Origin: Lentisphaerae bacterium GWF2_57_35
Lineage (GTDB): Bacteria > Verrucomicrobiota > Kiritimatiellia > CAIQIC01 > GWF2-57-35
Length of the DNA stretch: 64,000 nucleotides
Reading direction: 5' to 3'
Assembly (NCBI GenBank): GCA_001804865.1
Contig: MHBK01000055.1
Span: forward strand, 233,614-297,613
The position numbers were made by a program, and so were the translations under genes. Under the pieces are notes generated by a model. That model had not been told where the DNA came from. It searched no databases and worked only from the letters and a program-made list of their open reading frames with translations. This document shows positions 28,352-39,016 of the stretch, in pieces. Within the stretch, counting starts at the first letter, position 1, and the number at the start of each line of letters is the position of its first letter.

Positions 28352-28422
28352 AACCACGAATGAAGAAGCCCGTGTGGCTTTCTCGAATCTTCATTCGTGT
28401 CTATTCGTGTTCATTCGTGGTT
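28352..28422. repeat. ATTCGTG-rich inverted repeat
   Basis: AACCACGAATGAA at the left end is the reverse complement of TTCATTCGTGGTT at the right; the right half contains three ATTCGTG units. The same three-unit tail occurs at 40364-40393. Confidence 0.6.
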
Positions 28423-28442
28423 TTGTATTCTGGAGCTGGGAC

Positions 28443-28682
28443 TTAGCTTGATTCGGCGGCGGAAAGTTCTTCCAGGTCCTTGAAGATCTGCATCGCTTCC
28501 TGTTCGTCGACGATGCTGATGGCAAAGCCGACATGCACAATGACATAATCGCCGACTTTGGCTTCGGGGACGTAAGCAAGGCTGACGTCGCGGGCAATGC
28601 CTCCAAAGACGACTTTGCCGGTGCGGATCAACGGTTCATCGCCCGTCATGCTCTCAATTTTACCGGGAATGGCCAAACACAT
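28443..28682 (-). CDS. hypC: Hydrogenase maturation chaperone HypC
   Basis: 79 residues starting MCLAIPGKI, the invariant HypC N-terminus whose Cys2 carries the Fe(CN)2CO intermediate. VGDYVIVHVGFAISIVDEQEA completes the family pattern. The ATG is one base past the hypF stop, so translation is coupled. HypC works with HypD, which is not in this window. This start is chosen over the longer frame because the catalytic Cys must follow the initiator Met. Confidence 0.95.
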   Translation of the reverse strand: MCLAIPGKIESMTGDEPLIRTGKVVFGGIARDVSLAYVPEAKVGDYVIVHVGFAISIVDEQEAMQIFKDLEELSAAESS

Positions 28683-28683
28683 C

Positions 28684-30954
<2,271 letters not shown>

Positions 30955-30979
30955 GGCCCTATTCCCTGGATCGTGGACG

Positions 30980-31456
30980 CTACGGATTGCTCTTGAACGG
31001 GCGAGCTTGGGGATCCATTTCAAACGTCACGGATTTCGATACCACGCCCTGTCCTCCGCATTGGTCCACTAAAATGTCGAATTCCTCAAGTTTTTGGCAA
31101 GCCAGGCGCGTATGCAGTTTGACCAGTCCCGGATTCGAATCGCGGCTGAACACGACCAGCAGGAGCATGTCCTTCGACGTCCGCTCCATGAAAACGCTCC
31201 GGTGCTCGCCCTGATGCAAGACGTTCTGGAATTCCGATTCCCCGATGAGGCGCGCAATTTCGAGCGTAGCGAAAAAAGAGCCGGCCGCCAGGGCGGCGAT
31301 GTTGTCCTCGTGCGGATACGTGCTTACCGATTTGCTGGCAATGATGTTGCCTCCGCGATCGCAGAGGAAAATGGCTTCCGCTTCGACCATCGTAAGCAGG
31401 TCGAAAAGAATGCCTTCCAGTTTCTTACTGGCTTCTTCGGTTAGCGATGTGAACAT
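30980..31456 (-). CDS. Roadblock/LC7 protein, MglB-like
   Basis: 158 residues. The alpha-beta roadblock pattern is clear: a first helix, AEAIFLCDRGGNIIAS, NIAALAAGSFFATLEIARLIG, then FMERTSKDMLLLVVFS. MglB-type roadblock dimers act as GTPase-activating proteins for MglA. The gene lies three bases after the mglA stop on the same strand. The C-terminal tail of about 30 residues is unstructured-looking and Lys/Pro-rich. Confidence 0.8.
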   Translation of the reverse strand: MFTSLTEEASKKLEGILFDLLTMVEAEAIFLCDRGGNIIASKSVSTYPHEDNIAALAAGSFFATLEIARLIGESEFQNVLHQGEHRSVFMERTSKDMLLLVVFSRDSNPGLVKLHTRLACQKLEEFDILVDQCGGQGVVSKSVTFEMDPQARPFKSNP

Positions 31457-31459
31457 GGT

Positions 31460-32104
31460 TCACCCGTCTTTCCTGGTAACGACTTCCGTTGGCATCTCGC
31501 GACTTTGCATTTTGTTGCTCTCGATGAATTGGCCGAGCACCATCTTCGCGATGAGATTCAACGACTCCATGACGCCCTGGCTTTCCCGCGCGACCGCCTC
31601 CAGCGTGGGGGCTCGCATGGTGCGCTGATTCATCATGAAGTCCATGTAATGAGCCGGCGCCACTTCCGGCAGATCCCGCTTATTGAATTGCAGGATGTAC
31701 GGCAGTTTCTCGAGCGTCATGCCCTGCTTTTGCAGGTTGTCCTCCAAATTGGCATAGCTTTCGGCGTTCTCCTCCATCTTGCTCCATTGGGAATCCGCCA
31801 CAAACACGATCCCGTCTACGTTCCGAAGCACTAACCGCCGCGTCTCGTTATAAATCACCTGCCCGGGCACCGTATAAATCTGGAATTTCGACGAGAAACC
31901 CTTGATGATGTCCGACTTCAACGGAAGAAAATCGAAGAAGAGCGTGCGGTCCTGCTGGGTCGAGAGCATGGTCAATTCGCCTTTGTCCTGCGAGGCGATC
32001 GTTCGATGAATCTGTTCTACATTGGTGGTCTTGCCGCAGAGGGCCGGTCCGTAATATACGATTTTGAAGGAGATTTCTTTTTTCGAAAAATTTATGAAAG
32101 ACAT
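31460..32104 (-). CDS. mglA: MglA-type small Ras-like GTPase
   Basis: 214 residues. The P-loop is GPALCGKTTNVEQIH, the G3 motif reads TVPGQ rather than DxxG, as in MglA, and G4 is NKRDLP. MglA is a cytoplasmic polarity switch controlling motility and pole identity in myxobacteria and other groups. The start at 32104 (MSFINFSKKEISFKIVYYGP) is the family norm. The gene is divergent from the large roadblock protein, with about 175 bases between starts, so both may share control. Confidence 0.88.
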   Translation of the reverse strand: MSFINFSKKEISFKIVYYGPALCGKTTNVEQIHRTIASQDKGELTMLSTQQDRTLFFDFLPLKSDIIKGFSSKFQIYTVPGQVIYNETRRLVLRNVDGIVFVADSQWSKMEENAESYANLEDNLQKQGMTLEKLPYILQFNKRDLPEVAPAHYMDFMMNQRTMRAPTLEAVARESQGVMESLNLIAKMVLGQFIESNKMQSREMPTEVVTRKDG

Positions 32105-32281
32105 TGCTCTCCCTTCGAGCCACGGGTCATTTTATTTTTTGCTCTCTTAAATATACAGTCGGTCTTCACAATCTGTCAAAGTTGAGTTATACTATTCGTT
32201 GGCTAATAAAACCAGCAATCCTTTCCCGCTGTGCACGCGGTGGCTGCTGCGGGAGGAAAGCGTTACCAAGGAAACTGTCGA

Positions 32282-34054
32282 GTGTCGAATCTGGGTACAT
32301 GGTTCAAGAATGTTTTTCAACGCAAGACGCACGGATCCGTTGACCTGCCTGAAGCCGCCGAAAGCCGCGGGGAAATACCTGCCGCCGCCGTGGCGCCGCC
32401 GGAAAAAACCTCCGCGATGAATTTTGAGGATATCCTTTCCACCATTCAACAGATCGAGGAAATTGTCGGTCCTAGCGATTCCGGCGAGGAGGCGGTCCAG
32501 CTCGACGCCGTGCATATGCCGTTCACCGAAATGGTCAAATTGGTTCCGGATGCCTTCAGCGCCCTGTCCAAGGATCTGGCCGGCGCCGAATCGTTCGATG
32601 TGCTGGTTCAGGATCTTTACGGGCAACTTGCCAAAGGCAAAGCCACCACGACGCTGCACTACTTTCTGGCCGGGGTTCCGCCCCGGTATCTGGCGGTCGA
32701 CGATGCGCAGGCCCGGGACCGGACGGTTTCCCTGCCGCTTCCTCTCCTGGTCCGGCTGATCGATCCCGAGCAGTTGAAGTCCCGTTCCGCGACGCGCAAA
32801 GCGCCGCCGTCGGCAGCCCATATTCCGGATTTGTTTGTCGCCACGCCGAAGGATTCCGTTGTGCCGGAAGCGACGGCCAAGGCGAAAGTCGAAACCCCGA
32901 TTCGACCCGGCATCCTGTTGCCGCTGGGCGAACTGGCCCGGATGATCCCTGAATCGTTTCGGCTGCCCGCAGGCATGACCGCCTATCCCTCGGTGAAGGT
33001 CAAGGTGGACATCGACGATTTGTTTGGCAAGCTGGCGGCCGGGAAGGTGGAGGTCAAGCGATTCGATTGCCTGATCAACGTGCCCAGCCAGTTTTTAGCG
33101 CCGACGTCGGGCGGTTCCAGCGACAATCTGGTTTCCCTGTCGCTATCGGCGGTGGTCAGCGCGATTCCTCCGGAAGAGTGGCAGAAACGCATGAGTTCAT
33201 CGCAGGCGCCCGTGCAAGTCAGCCATATTCCCGACCTTTTCGAAGCCCGGCCCGCGCCGAAGGCGGCGATCGAACCCGCGCCGGAACCTCTTGCCGTAGA
33301 GGAAGAGGCCCCGGCTGCCGCGTCGCCTGTAGTTGAGCCGGAACCAGAAGTTGAAGGGCCGTCGGTGGAGCTGGCTGGAGAAGAAGGGGAAGGGATAGCC
33401 CTTGAGCCCGTCGATATGCCAATGGAGCCTGAACCTGCGCTTCCGGCCCTGGAAGAGGAGCTTGTCAGCGAGCCCATCGAGCCGCCGGTTCCGACCGCCG
33501 AAATTGCGATGCCGATGGTAGAAGAACCGCCTGCCGGAGAAACGCAGGAAGTGGAGCCGGAAGAAGAACCTGTCGTCGAACCGGAGAAAGAAGCGCCGGC
33601 CGCGGAAAGCAAAGTGCTGGAGCCTCCGAAGGCGAAGCCCGTGCGGGATGCCGAGACCGTCTTGAATCAGGTCATGGGCCGGGATGCCGCCCGGCGGCCT
33701 GATTTTGCCGAGGTCGCCAGTCGATTCAAGGAGCTCGGAGGCTTTGAAGGTTGTGCGATTATCCACCGCGAAGGAGATTTGCTGGCCACCAGTTGGGAGC
33801 ATAAGGCCACCGATATGCTGGAAGTTATTTCTCCGCAGATTTGCAAACGGGTCGCCGGCTATGTCGAGCATCTTGACGAAGGGGCGATGAAGTCGGTGAC
33901 CGTCTCGGTGGCCGGCCATTTGCTCACCTTCGCGCAGGAGGGCGAACTCTGCTTTGTGGCGGTTCATCGGCAAGAAGATTTCGATCTCGAGCACTTGGCC
34001 TGGACGCAATGGGTGGCCGGGGAATTGGGGCGCCGGTATGGCGCGGCTCATTAA
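32282..34054 (+). CDS. Duplicated-domain protein with C-terminal roadblock domain
   Basis: 590 residues from a GTG at 32282 with AAGGAA upstream. Two similar units of about 110 residues (about 78-186 and 212-321) share a hydrophobic [LM]P[LF]xE[ML] start, D-L-[FY]-G-x-L-A-x-G-K, VPxx[YF]LA, VSL, and end in HIPDLF. I do not recognise this unit. A Pro/Glu-rich acidic linker of about 140 residues follows, then a roadblock/LC7 domain (about 470-590: GCAIIHREGDLLATSW, KSVTVSVAGHLLTFAQEGELCFVAVH). No signal peptide or membrane helix is present. Being divergent from mglA suggests it is a partner of that GTPase. Confidence 0.72.
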   Translation: MSNLGTWFKNVFQRKTHGSVDLPEAAESRGEIPAAAVAPPEKTSAMNFEDILSTIQQIEEIVGPSDSGEEAVQLDAVHMPFTEMVKLVPDAFSALSKDLAGAESFDVLVQDLYGQLAKGKATTTLHYFLAGVPPRYLAVDDAQARDRTVSLPLPLLVRLIDPEQLKSRSATRKAPPSAAHIPDLFVATPKDSVVPEATAKAKVETPIRPGILLPLGELARMIPESFRLPAGMTAYPSVKVKVDIDDLFGKLAAGKVEVKRFDCLINVPSQFLAPTSGGSSDNLVSLSLSAVVSAIPPEEWQKRMSSSQAPVQVSHIPDLFEARPAPKAAIEPAPEPLAVEEEAPAAASPVVEPEPEVEGPSVELAGEEGEGIALEPVDMPMEPEPALPALEEELVSEPIEPPVPTAEIAMPMVEEPPAGETQEVEPEEEPVVEPEKEAPAAESKVLEPPKAKPVRDAETVLNQVMGRDAARRPDFAEVASRFKELGGFEGCAIIHREGDLLATSWEHKATDMLEVISPQICKRVAGYVEHLDEGAMKSVTVSVAGHLLTFAQEGELCFVAVHRQEDFDLEHLAWTQWVAGELGRRYGAAH

Positions 34055-34101
34055 CTCTTAGCTCTCGGCATCCTTCGCATCTATGCCGTCGCCATCGCCC
34101 T

Positions 34102-35559
34102 TCAGCTTCCTTGCTCGTCGGCTCTTCGATAGGCATCCAGAATCAAAGGCATCGTGCTTTCCTGAACCGTTCGTTGCGATCCGATGCCGGGGCCGCGTTT
34201 GAAGGAAAACGAGCCGGTTTTTCGGCGCACCAGATCATAGACCGCTTCCGTTCCGCGCAGGGCCGGTGTTTTCGCATCGATCAGATCGCCCTTGATGAAC
34301 GTCATGGTGCCTACCGGCCGTTTCTGCTCGTCCGAAATCGCCAGGACGCCGGTTTCCCTCTCGGTATTCAGCAACTGCGCGAGGGAACCCAGGGGCATGG
34401 AAGACAGCGACCCGGTTAAATCCATCGGAACCTCCTTGTGGGTGGGAGGCGACTTCGGGGCGTCCATGCCCGGGTCCGTATCCTCGACGCGGGACACGGG
34501 CTTGGCGTCAGGCGCTTTTTTCGGGCGCCGCTTCCGTGACGATTGGGTGCGCAGAAGGACGATGGCCGACAAGGCAAGCAAAGCCGCGACCAGAACAGGC
34601 CGGTAAGTTCCGAGCAGACGGCAGCCCCGATGAGCCCATGCGTTCAGGCTCGACGGACTTTGACGGGCTTCTACTACGGATGCCGAAACGCCGTTAGTGT
34701 CCGGGGCGCTTTGAAGAACGGGGGCCGTTGAAGAAACGGCGGCCGGTGGCTTTTGCGTGTAGAGCGCCGAAGAGTTCGGACTCGTATGGTCGGATGCCCC
34801 ATCGAAAGGCTCCTGGGCCGTTGCGTCAGGAACAAACGAGCCCTGATAGAGTTCTTTCGGGGAGGAAAACGGCCAGAATCGCCCCAGGCTGCTTGACAGG
34901 GTGGTGGGAACCGACGTTTCCTCCCTGTACTGGACTTGGGAGTCGTCCTTGTAAATGTAATACGTCTTGCCGCCGGATTTGATCGTACCGATGATCTCGT
35001 TGGTGTTGATCGACAGCGGCGGCTCCTTCGTCGATTCCTTGATGGGGGAGGCGTCCCGGCGCGGAGAAAACGCCGTGTATTCCATGTGCCGCGTACGGCG
35101 GGGTATCCACAGGCGCGCGGTGCGGTTGAACCGCGTGACGAGCACTTCGTAGCCGCTTTTGCTTTCGCTCAAAACCGGCAGTTCCTCGTCCAAATCCAGA
35201 TAGAGAAGTCCCCGGCTCGACGAAGTATCGTAGGCAAAATACATGATCGCTTCGCTGGTGACCCACGCGCGGCGAGTGCCCATCTGGACCAGACGGAAGG
35301 CCACCAGACGGGGAACCTCTTCCTCGTCCGGCAAAATGGCGACGAAATACTTGTCGTTTTCCTGAAACAACGGCAAATGGTCGCCCACTGAAAAAGTCAG
35401 GGACGGATTGTCGATCAGGATGGGAAGATTTTCCTTCGTTACCCGGAGAAACCCGGACAACGGAGAGTTGGTTTCGGCCATGCCGGACCCTGTCGATCCC
35501 ATGATAGCCGCCGCCACGATGACGATTTTCAGTGCGTGCATTAACCCTCGGCATTCCAT
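34102..35559 (-). CDS. Membrane-anchored DUF4388 (PATAN) protein
   Basis: 485 residues. Hydrophobic N-terminal segment (IVIVAAAIMGSTGSGMA) as signal or anchor, a region of about 230 residues with two beta-rich units (VGDHLPLFQENDKYFVAIL and SGGKTYYIYKDDSQVQY), a low-complexity stretch, one membrane helix (YRPVLVAALLALSAIVLL, about 340-360), a basic stop-transfer, then a C-terminal DUF4388 domain (LSSMPLGSLAQLLNTERETG, KGDLIDAKTPALRG). DUF4388 domains are found with two-component and gliding proteins. The ATG at 35541 is an alternative start. It is convergent with the roadblock protein gene, and a transmembrane link to the MglA module is inference. Confidence 0.7.
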   Translation of the reverse strand: MECRGLMHALKIVIVAAAIMGSTGSGMAETNSPLSGFLRVTKENLPILIDNPSLTFSVGDHLPLFQENDKYFVAILPDEEEVPRLVAFRLVQMGTRRAWVTSEAIMYFAYDTSSSRGLLYLDLDEELPVLSESKSGYEVLVTRFNRTARLWIPRRTRHMEYTAFSPRRDASPIKESTKEPPLSINTNEIIGTIKSGGKTYYIYKDDSQVQYREETSVPTTLSSSLGRFWPFSSPKELYQGSFVPDATAQEPFDGASDHTSPNSSALYTQKPPAAVSSTAPVLQSAPDTNGVSASVVEARQSPSSLNAWAHRGCRLLGTYRPVLVAALLALSAIVLLRTQSSRKRRPKKAPDAKPVSRVEDTDPGMDAPKSPPTHKEVPMDLTGSLSSMPLGSLAQLLNTERETGVLAISDEQKRPVGTMTFIKGDLIDAKTPALRGTEAVYDLVRRKTGSFSFKRGPGIGSQRTVQESTMPLILDAYRRADEQGS

Positions 35560-35597
35560 AGTTTGAATTCCTATCGTACCGCCTGTGAAAAAAGCAT

Positions 35598-36329
35598 TCA
35601 GGAACGTTGAGCCGCTTTCTCGAGAAATTCGTACCATTCGCGAGTTCCTTCGCCGGTTTTAGCCGATAATTCCAGAATGCGCGCCGACGGCGCCACCCGA
35701 CGAATGTTGGCCAGGGCGGTATCGCGGTCGAACCCTACGGCCGCCGCCAGATCGATTTTGTTGATGACGACTAACTCGGCATCGTGAAAGATGACCGGAT
35801 ATTTCAGCGGCTTGTCCTCGCCTTCGGTCACGGAATGCAGAACGACGCGGGTATTTTCTCCCAGATCGAAAGAAGCCGGACACACCAGGTTGCCGACATT
35901 TTCGATAAACAGCAGCCGGATGCCGTCCAATTCCAGCTTCTCCAGGGCATGCGCCACCATGTGCGCGTCGAGATGACAGGCTTCGCCCGTCGTGATTTGC
36001 ACCGCCGGCGCGCCCCGGCGGCGGATGCGATTGGCGTCGTTTTCCGTCTGAAGATCGCCCACCACCACCGCCATCTTCAAATTCGCTCCCCGGTCCATCA
36101 ACGTCCGCTCGATCAGCGAGGTCTTGCCCGACCCCGGCGACGAAAGCAGGTTGATCGCATACAGCCCGCGGCCTTTGAAATATCCCCGGTTTCGTTCGGC
36201 CAGCCGGGCATTCATTTCCAGCACGGGCCGGCGTACCTCCAGCGTTTTTCCCGGTTCCTCGTGCTCGTGCGGATGCACATGCTCGTGTTGATGATGCTCC
36301 GGTTCCGAACAGCCACAATGATCGCACAT
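35598..36329 (-). CDS. hypB: Hydrogenase nickel incorporation GTPase HypB
   Basis: 243 residues. The N-terminus MCDHCGCSEPEHHQHEHVHP combines the CxxCGC metal site with a His-rich nickel store. The SIMIBI GTPase motifs follow: SSPGSGKTSLIE (P-loop), ENDANRIRRRG, GEACHLDA (metal-binding Cys and His), IENVGNLVCP and NKIDLA. It delivers nickel to [NiFe] hydrogenase together with HypA. It starts one base after the hypA stop. Confidence 0.96.
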   Translation of the reverse strand: MCDHCGCSEPEHHQHEHVHPHEHEEPGKTLEVRRPVLEMNARLAERNRGYFKGRGLYAINLLSSPGSGKTSLIERTLMDRGANLKMAVVVGDLQTENDANRIRRRGAPAVQITTGEACHLDAHMVAHALEKLELDGIRLLFIENVGNLVCPASFDLGENTRVVLHSVTEGEDKPLKYPVIFHDAELVVINKIDLAAAVGFDRDTALANIRRVAPSARILELSAKTGEGTREWYEFLEKAAQRS

Positions 36330-36330
36330 T

Positions 36331-36672
36331 TTACGGCACCTCTATCGATATGATTTCCAGTTCGCGGCCTTTTCGTATGTCCATGCTGGGCGTCTTGCAC
36401 ACAGGGCATTCAAACGAGTGGGGCGGTGGTTCGAACTCGTTCCCGCATGCACTACAATAGCACGCCAGTGGTATGCGTTCAATGTACAGCTTGGCCCCCG
36501 CGGCCGGAGTTCCTTCGGTCAGGGCCTCGAAGGCAAACTCCAACGCCTCGGGTACGACGCCCGACATCGAGCCTACCCGCATGCGCAGGCCGGTCACCCG
36601 GTCCGAGCCATGTCGCCGGGCTTCTTCGAACACGATCGCCAGCGTGTTTTCCATCAGGCTCAATTCATGCAT
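36331..36672 (-). CDS. hypA: Hydrogenase nickel incorporation protein HypA
   Basis: 113 residues from the ATG at 36672, giving the required MHELSLMENTL start with nickel-binding His2. The zinc site is formed by CSAC and CPVC near residues 74-93. It inserts nickel with HypB. Its upstream region is occupied by three 19-bp palindromes ending only 6 bases before the start codon, leaving no ordinary ribosome-binding site, so translation could depend on the structure or identity of that repeat. Confidence 0.94.
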   Translation of the reverse strand: MHELSLMENTLAIVFEEARRHGSDRVTGLRMRVGSMSGVVPEALEFAFEALTEGTPAAGAKLYIERIPLACYCSACGNEFEPPPHSFECPVCKTPSMDIRKGRELEIISIEVP

Positions 36673-36678
36673 GAAACA

Positions 36679-36759
36679 TTTTCCAATGGTTGGAAAAAAT
36701 AGAACCCTCTTTTCCAACGATTGGAAAACTCCGTCTGAAATTTTCCAATCGTTGGAAAA
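36679..36759. repeat. Three phased copies of the 19-bp TTGGAAAA palindrome
   Basis: Copies at 36679-36697, 36710-36728 and 36741-36759, each TTTTCCAA-N3-TTGGAAAA, separated by 12-base spacers with no similarity, so the repeat period is exactly 31 bp (three helical turns). They fill the 93-base gap between the small regulator-like gene and hypA. They could be operator sites or a dispersed repeat. Confidence 0.75.
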
Positions 36760-36765
36760 ACGGAT

Positions 36766-37032
36766 TTACGGATGGTCGAAAATCATTTGCTGGACCTCGA
36801 CCCCCTCGACCCGGTTGAGCTTGCCGGCCAGCTCCATCGCGTTGCTTTCGCCTCCGGCCATTTCCAGCAGGATCAGGCCGTTGGGGCTGCATTGATTTTC
36901 GTTCGCATCGTGGAGCCCCAGCCGGGTCTTGATCGAACAGCCGTATTCCGTGAAAAGCTGTTGAACCTGTCCCGCATGCTTGACGCGATCGGTGATATGC
37001 ACGCCGAGAATAACATGTCGTTGGTCGGCCAT
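36766..37032 (-). CDS. Small ferredoxin-fold hydrogenase-regulator-like protein
   Basis: 88 residues with GAAGGG before the ATG. The pattern HVILGVHITDRVKHAGQVQQLFTEYG, IKTRLGLHDAN, GLILLEMAGG and KLNRVEGVEVQQM is the beta-alpha-beta-beta-alpha-beta arrangement of ACT/NikR-C-like domains, close to the TM1266 'iron-only hydrogenase system' proteins. It probably binds a small ligand or metal as a dimer or tetramer. Its position upstream of hypA-hypB, with the phased palindromes between, suggests a link to hydrogenase control. It has no DNA-binding domain of its own. Confidence 0.6.
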   Translation of the reverse strand: MADQRHVILGVHITDRVKHAGQVQQLFTEYGCSIKTRLGLHDANENQCSPNGLILLEMAGGESNAMELAGKLNRVEGVEVQQMIFDHP

Positions 37033-37248
37033 ATTTTTTCCCTTCCATTTTTCGAAGGAAAGATATGCCGGATAGGGGCGGGTGGAAAGCGCTAAAATAC
37101 AGCGAAAGGTTTTCGCGCGGCTTTAATCGCTCGACCGGCCTTTGTTGCGTCTTAACTTTTTTTCGCACGGGCACGGCGTTTTTTTTCGAAAAAATTTGGA
37201 CTCGTCGCGGGCAATGCGATAAAGTCCGCCTTGCCACAGGTGAACACG

Positions 37249-38568
37249 ATGCGAAACGATGCGCCCCATACGGTGTTGGTGGTCGATGACGAGGAGCCGA
37301 TTCTTCTGCTCGTCGAGCATCACTTGGTCGATCTTCCGTTTGTGGTCATTCCCACTCCGTCCGGCGCCGAGGCCATTCATATCCTGCAATCCCGGCAGAT
37401 TTCGGTGTTGCTGTGCGATTTGAACATGCCGGGCATCGACGGCTGCGAAGTGCTGGCGACCGCCAAGAAAAACAATCCCAATACGGTCTCCATTGTCCTG
37501 ACGGCTTCCTTGGATCAAACGCAGACCATCCGCGCCATCAATGAAGGCGGCATCTGGAAATTTCTCACCAAGCCGTGGAAAAAGGAAGAATTGGTCGGGA
37601 TGGTGAGCGACGGGGCGAGGCTGTATGCCCAGCGCACGCGCCAACAGAACCGCCTGGAAGAGCTGGCCAAGGAGGCCCGAACGTCGATGGGCCCCAAGGC
37701 TTCGGACGAGCCTCCGGCGGGAGGGCTTCTGAACACCGTGGACTTGAGCGCGTCCGACACCTGGAGCGGCGATGTATCTCCGACGATGCTGGGCAACAAC
37801 CGGTACTTCGTCAAAAAGCTTCTCGGCGAAGGCGGCTTGGGCACGGTCTACCTGGCCGACGATCAGCTTTTGAACATGCCGGTAGCCATCAAGGTGCTGA
37901 AACCCAGCGTGACCCGCGACCGGCATGCGATGGCCGCCCTGCGGCACGAAGCCCGCATTGCCATGCAACTGTCGCATCGGCACATCGTGCGGATTCACAA
38001 TCTCCAGGAAGACAACAAGCGCTATTATCTGGTGATGGAATACGTTCCCGGTCATACGCTTTGGGATATCCTCCGGCGCTACAAGCAGCTTCCGCTCGAT
38101 ACCGTCTTGCAGATCGTGCGCGTCTGCGCCGATGCCCTGGCCTACGCGCACCGGCACAAAGTCATTCACCGCGATCTCAAGCCGTCTAACTTGCTCTTGG
38201 ACGAGCGGGGCGTTTTGAAGGTCATCGACTTCGGTACGGCCGCGCTTAAGGACTCGCAGGAGACCTGCACGCATCTGATGGGAACGCCGGTCTATATGAG
38301 CCCCGAGCAAGTCCTGGGCGAAAAGCTCGACGAGCGAACCGATGTTTACGCCTTGGGCGCCGTCACGTACGAGTTCCTGACCGGAAAACCGCTCTTTCCC
38401 CACGACACCGAGGACTGGACCGCGTTGTCTACCGCGCGCCGGGTTGTACGCGATGTGCCCGACCGCATTGCCCAAGTTCTCGACAAGGCCCTCGTCGTCG
38501 ACCGCACCCACCGCTGGCCTACCGTAGAAGCTTTTTCCTCCAGCCTGCTCGAAGCGGCGCAGGGGTAG
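37249..38568 (+). CDS. Response-regulator/serine-threonine kinase fusion
   Basis: 439 residues from an ATG with CAGGTGA upstream. Residues 1-125 form a receiver (VLVVDDEEPILLLVEHH, LLCDLNMPGIDGCEV with the phospho-Asp, Lys in FLTKPWKKEEL). Residues about 180-435 form a Hanks-type kinase (LLGEGGLGTVYLA, VAIKVLK, HRDLKPSNLLL, VIDFGTAA, GTPVYMSPEQV). There is no membrane helix, so it is cytoplasmic. The order receiver then kinase suggests that phosphorylation by a histidine kinase gates Ser/Thr kinase activity. It is divergent from the small regulator gene. Confidence 0.87.
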   Translation: MRNDAPHTVLVVDDEEPILLLVEHHLVDLPFVVIPTPSGAEAIHILQSRQISVLLCDLNMPGIDGCEVLATAKKNNPNTVSIVLTASLDQTQTIRAINEGGIWKFLTKPWKKEELVGMVSDGARLYAQRTRQQNRLEELAKEARTSMGPKASDEPPAGGLLNTVDLSASDTWSGDVSPTMLGNNRYFVKKLLGEGGLGTVYLADDQLLNMPVAIKVLKPSVTRDRHAMAALRHEARIAMQLSHRHIVRIHNLQEDNKRYYLVMEYVPGHTLWDILRRYKQLPLDTVLQIVRVCADALAYAHRHKVIHRDLKPSNLLLDERGVLKVIDFGTAALKDSQETCTHLMGTPVYMSPEQVLGEKLDERTDVYALGAVTYEFLTGKPLFPHDTEDWTALSTARRVVRDVPDRIAQVLDKALVVDRTHRWPTVEAFSSSLLEAAQG

Positions 38569-39016
38569 GGAGGGGGAGTCCAAAGTCCAAAGAGTCCAAG
38601 GAGTTCAAAGTTGGGAGGGATTCCGAACGCTTGACGGGACTTTTGCAGCATGGACGGAAGAAACGCATCCGAGAATGGCCGCGCCCCTTGAAGGACCGCA
38701 GGCATTCCTGTCTGCGAATTCTTCCTCCATGCAGACGATGTCCATGAAGTCTCTGACCGAGTTGAAACCCACCGACCCCGAACGAAGCTTCGCCGGACTG
38801 GATCCGGTCTGGATGCTCTCCGAAAGCAATCGTCTCCTGACCGGCGAAACCCGCATTGTTTGACTCGATCCCCGGTTCATGGGCCTGGACACCAACAATG
38901 AAGCCTGTCACCGCATTTATGCGCTTGGGGTCAACGGCGTCGATGAAGATGTCGACGGACTCGACTCGCCCTCCGAATTGACATTCGGCTCCGAACCTCT
39001 ATATCCTGCATGATCA
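38569..39016. other. Intergenic region with coding remnants
   Basis: About 450 bases. It contains a TTCC-loop hairpin (38696-38716), an open stretch ending at 38863 that is not recognised, and a 44-codon frame from ATG 38879 to 39013 encoding VNGVDEDVDGLDSPSE and FGSEPLYPA, reminiscent of the end of a calcium-binding thrombospondin type-3 region. This may be the decayed tail of a secreted-protein gene. Confidence 0.35.
38696..38716 (+). repeat. TTCC-loop hairpin, AAGGAC foot
   Basis: CCGCAGGCATTCCTGTCTGC: stem CGCAGGCA/TGTCTGCG (one wobble) around TTCC, preceded by AAGGAC as at 41646. Confidence 0.5.

Noticed and set aside
36679..36759. Possible short CRISPR array (three repeats, regular spacers)
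   Set aside because: Repeats are perfect 19-bp palindromes with 12-base spacers and varying centres, also found singly elsewhere; no cas genes are present.
38569..39016. preQ1 riboswitch upstream of queF
   Set aside because: No preQ1-I or preQ1-II pattern is visible; the region holds a hairpin repeat and coding remnants instead.
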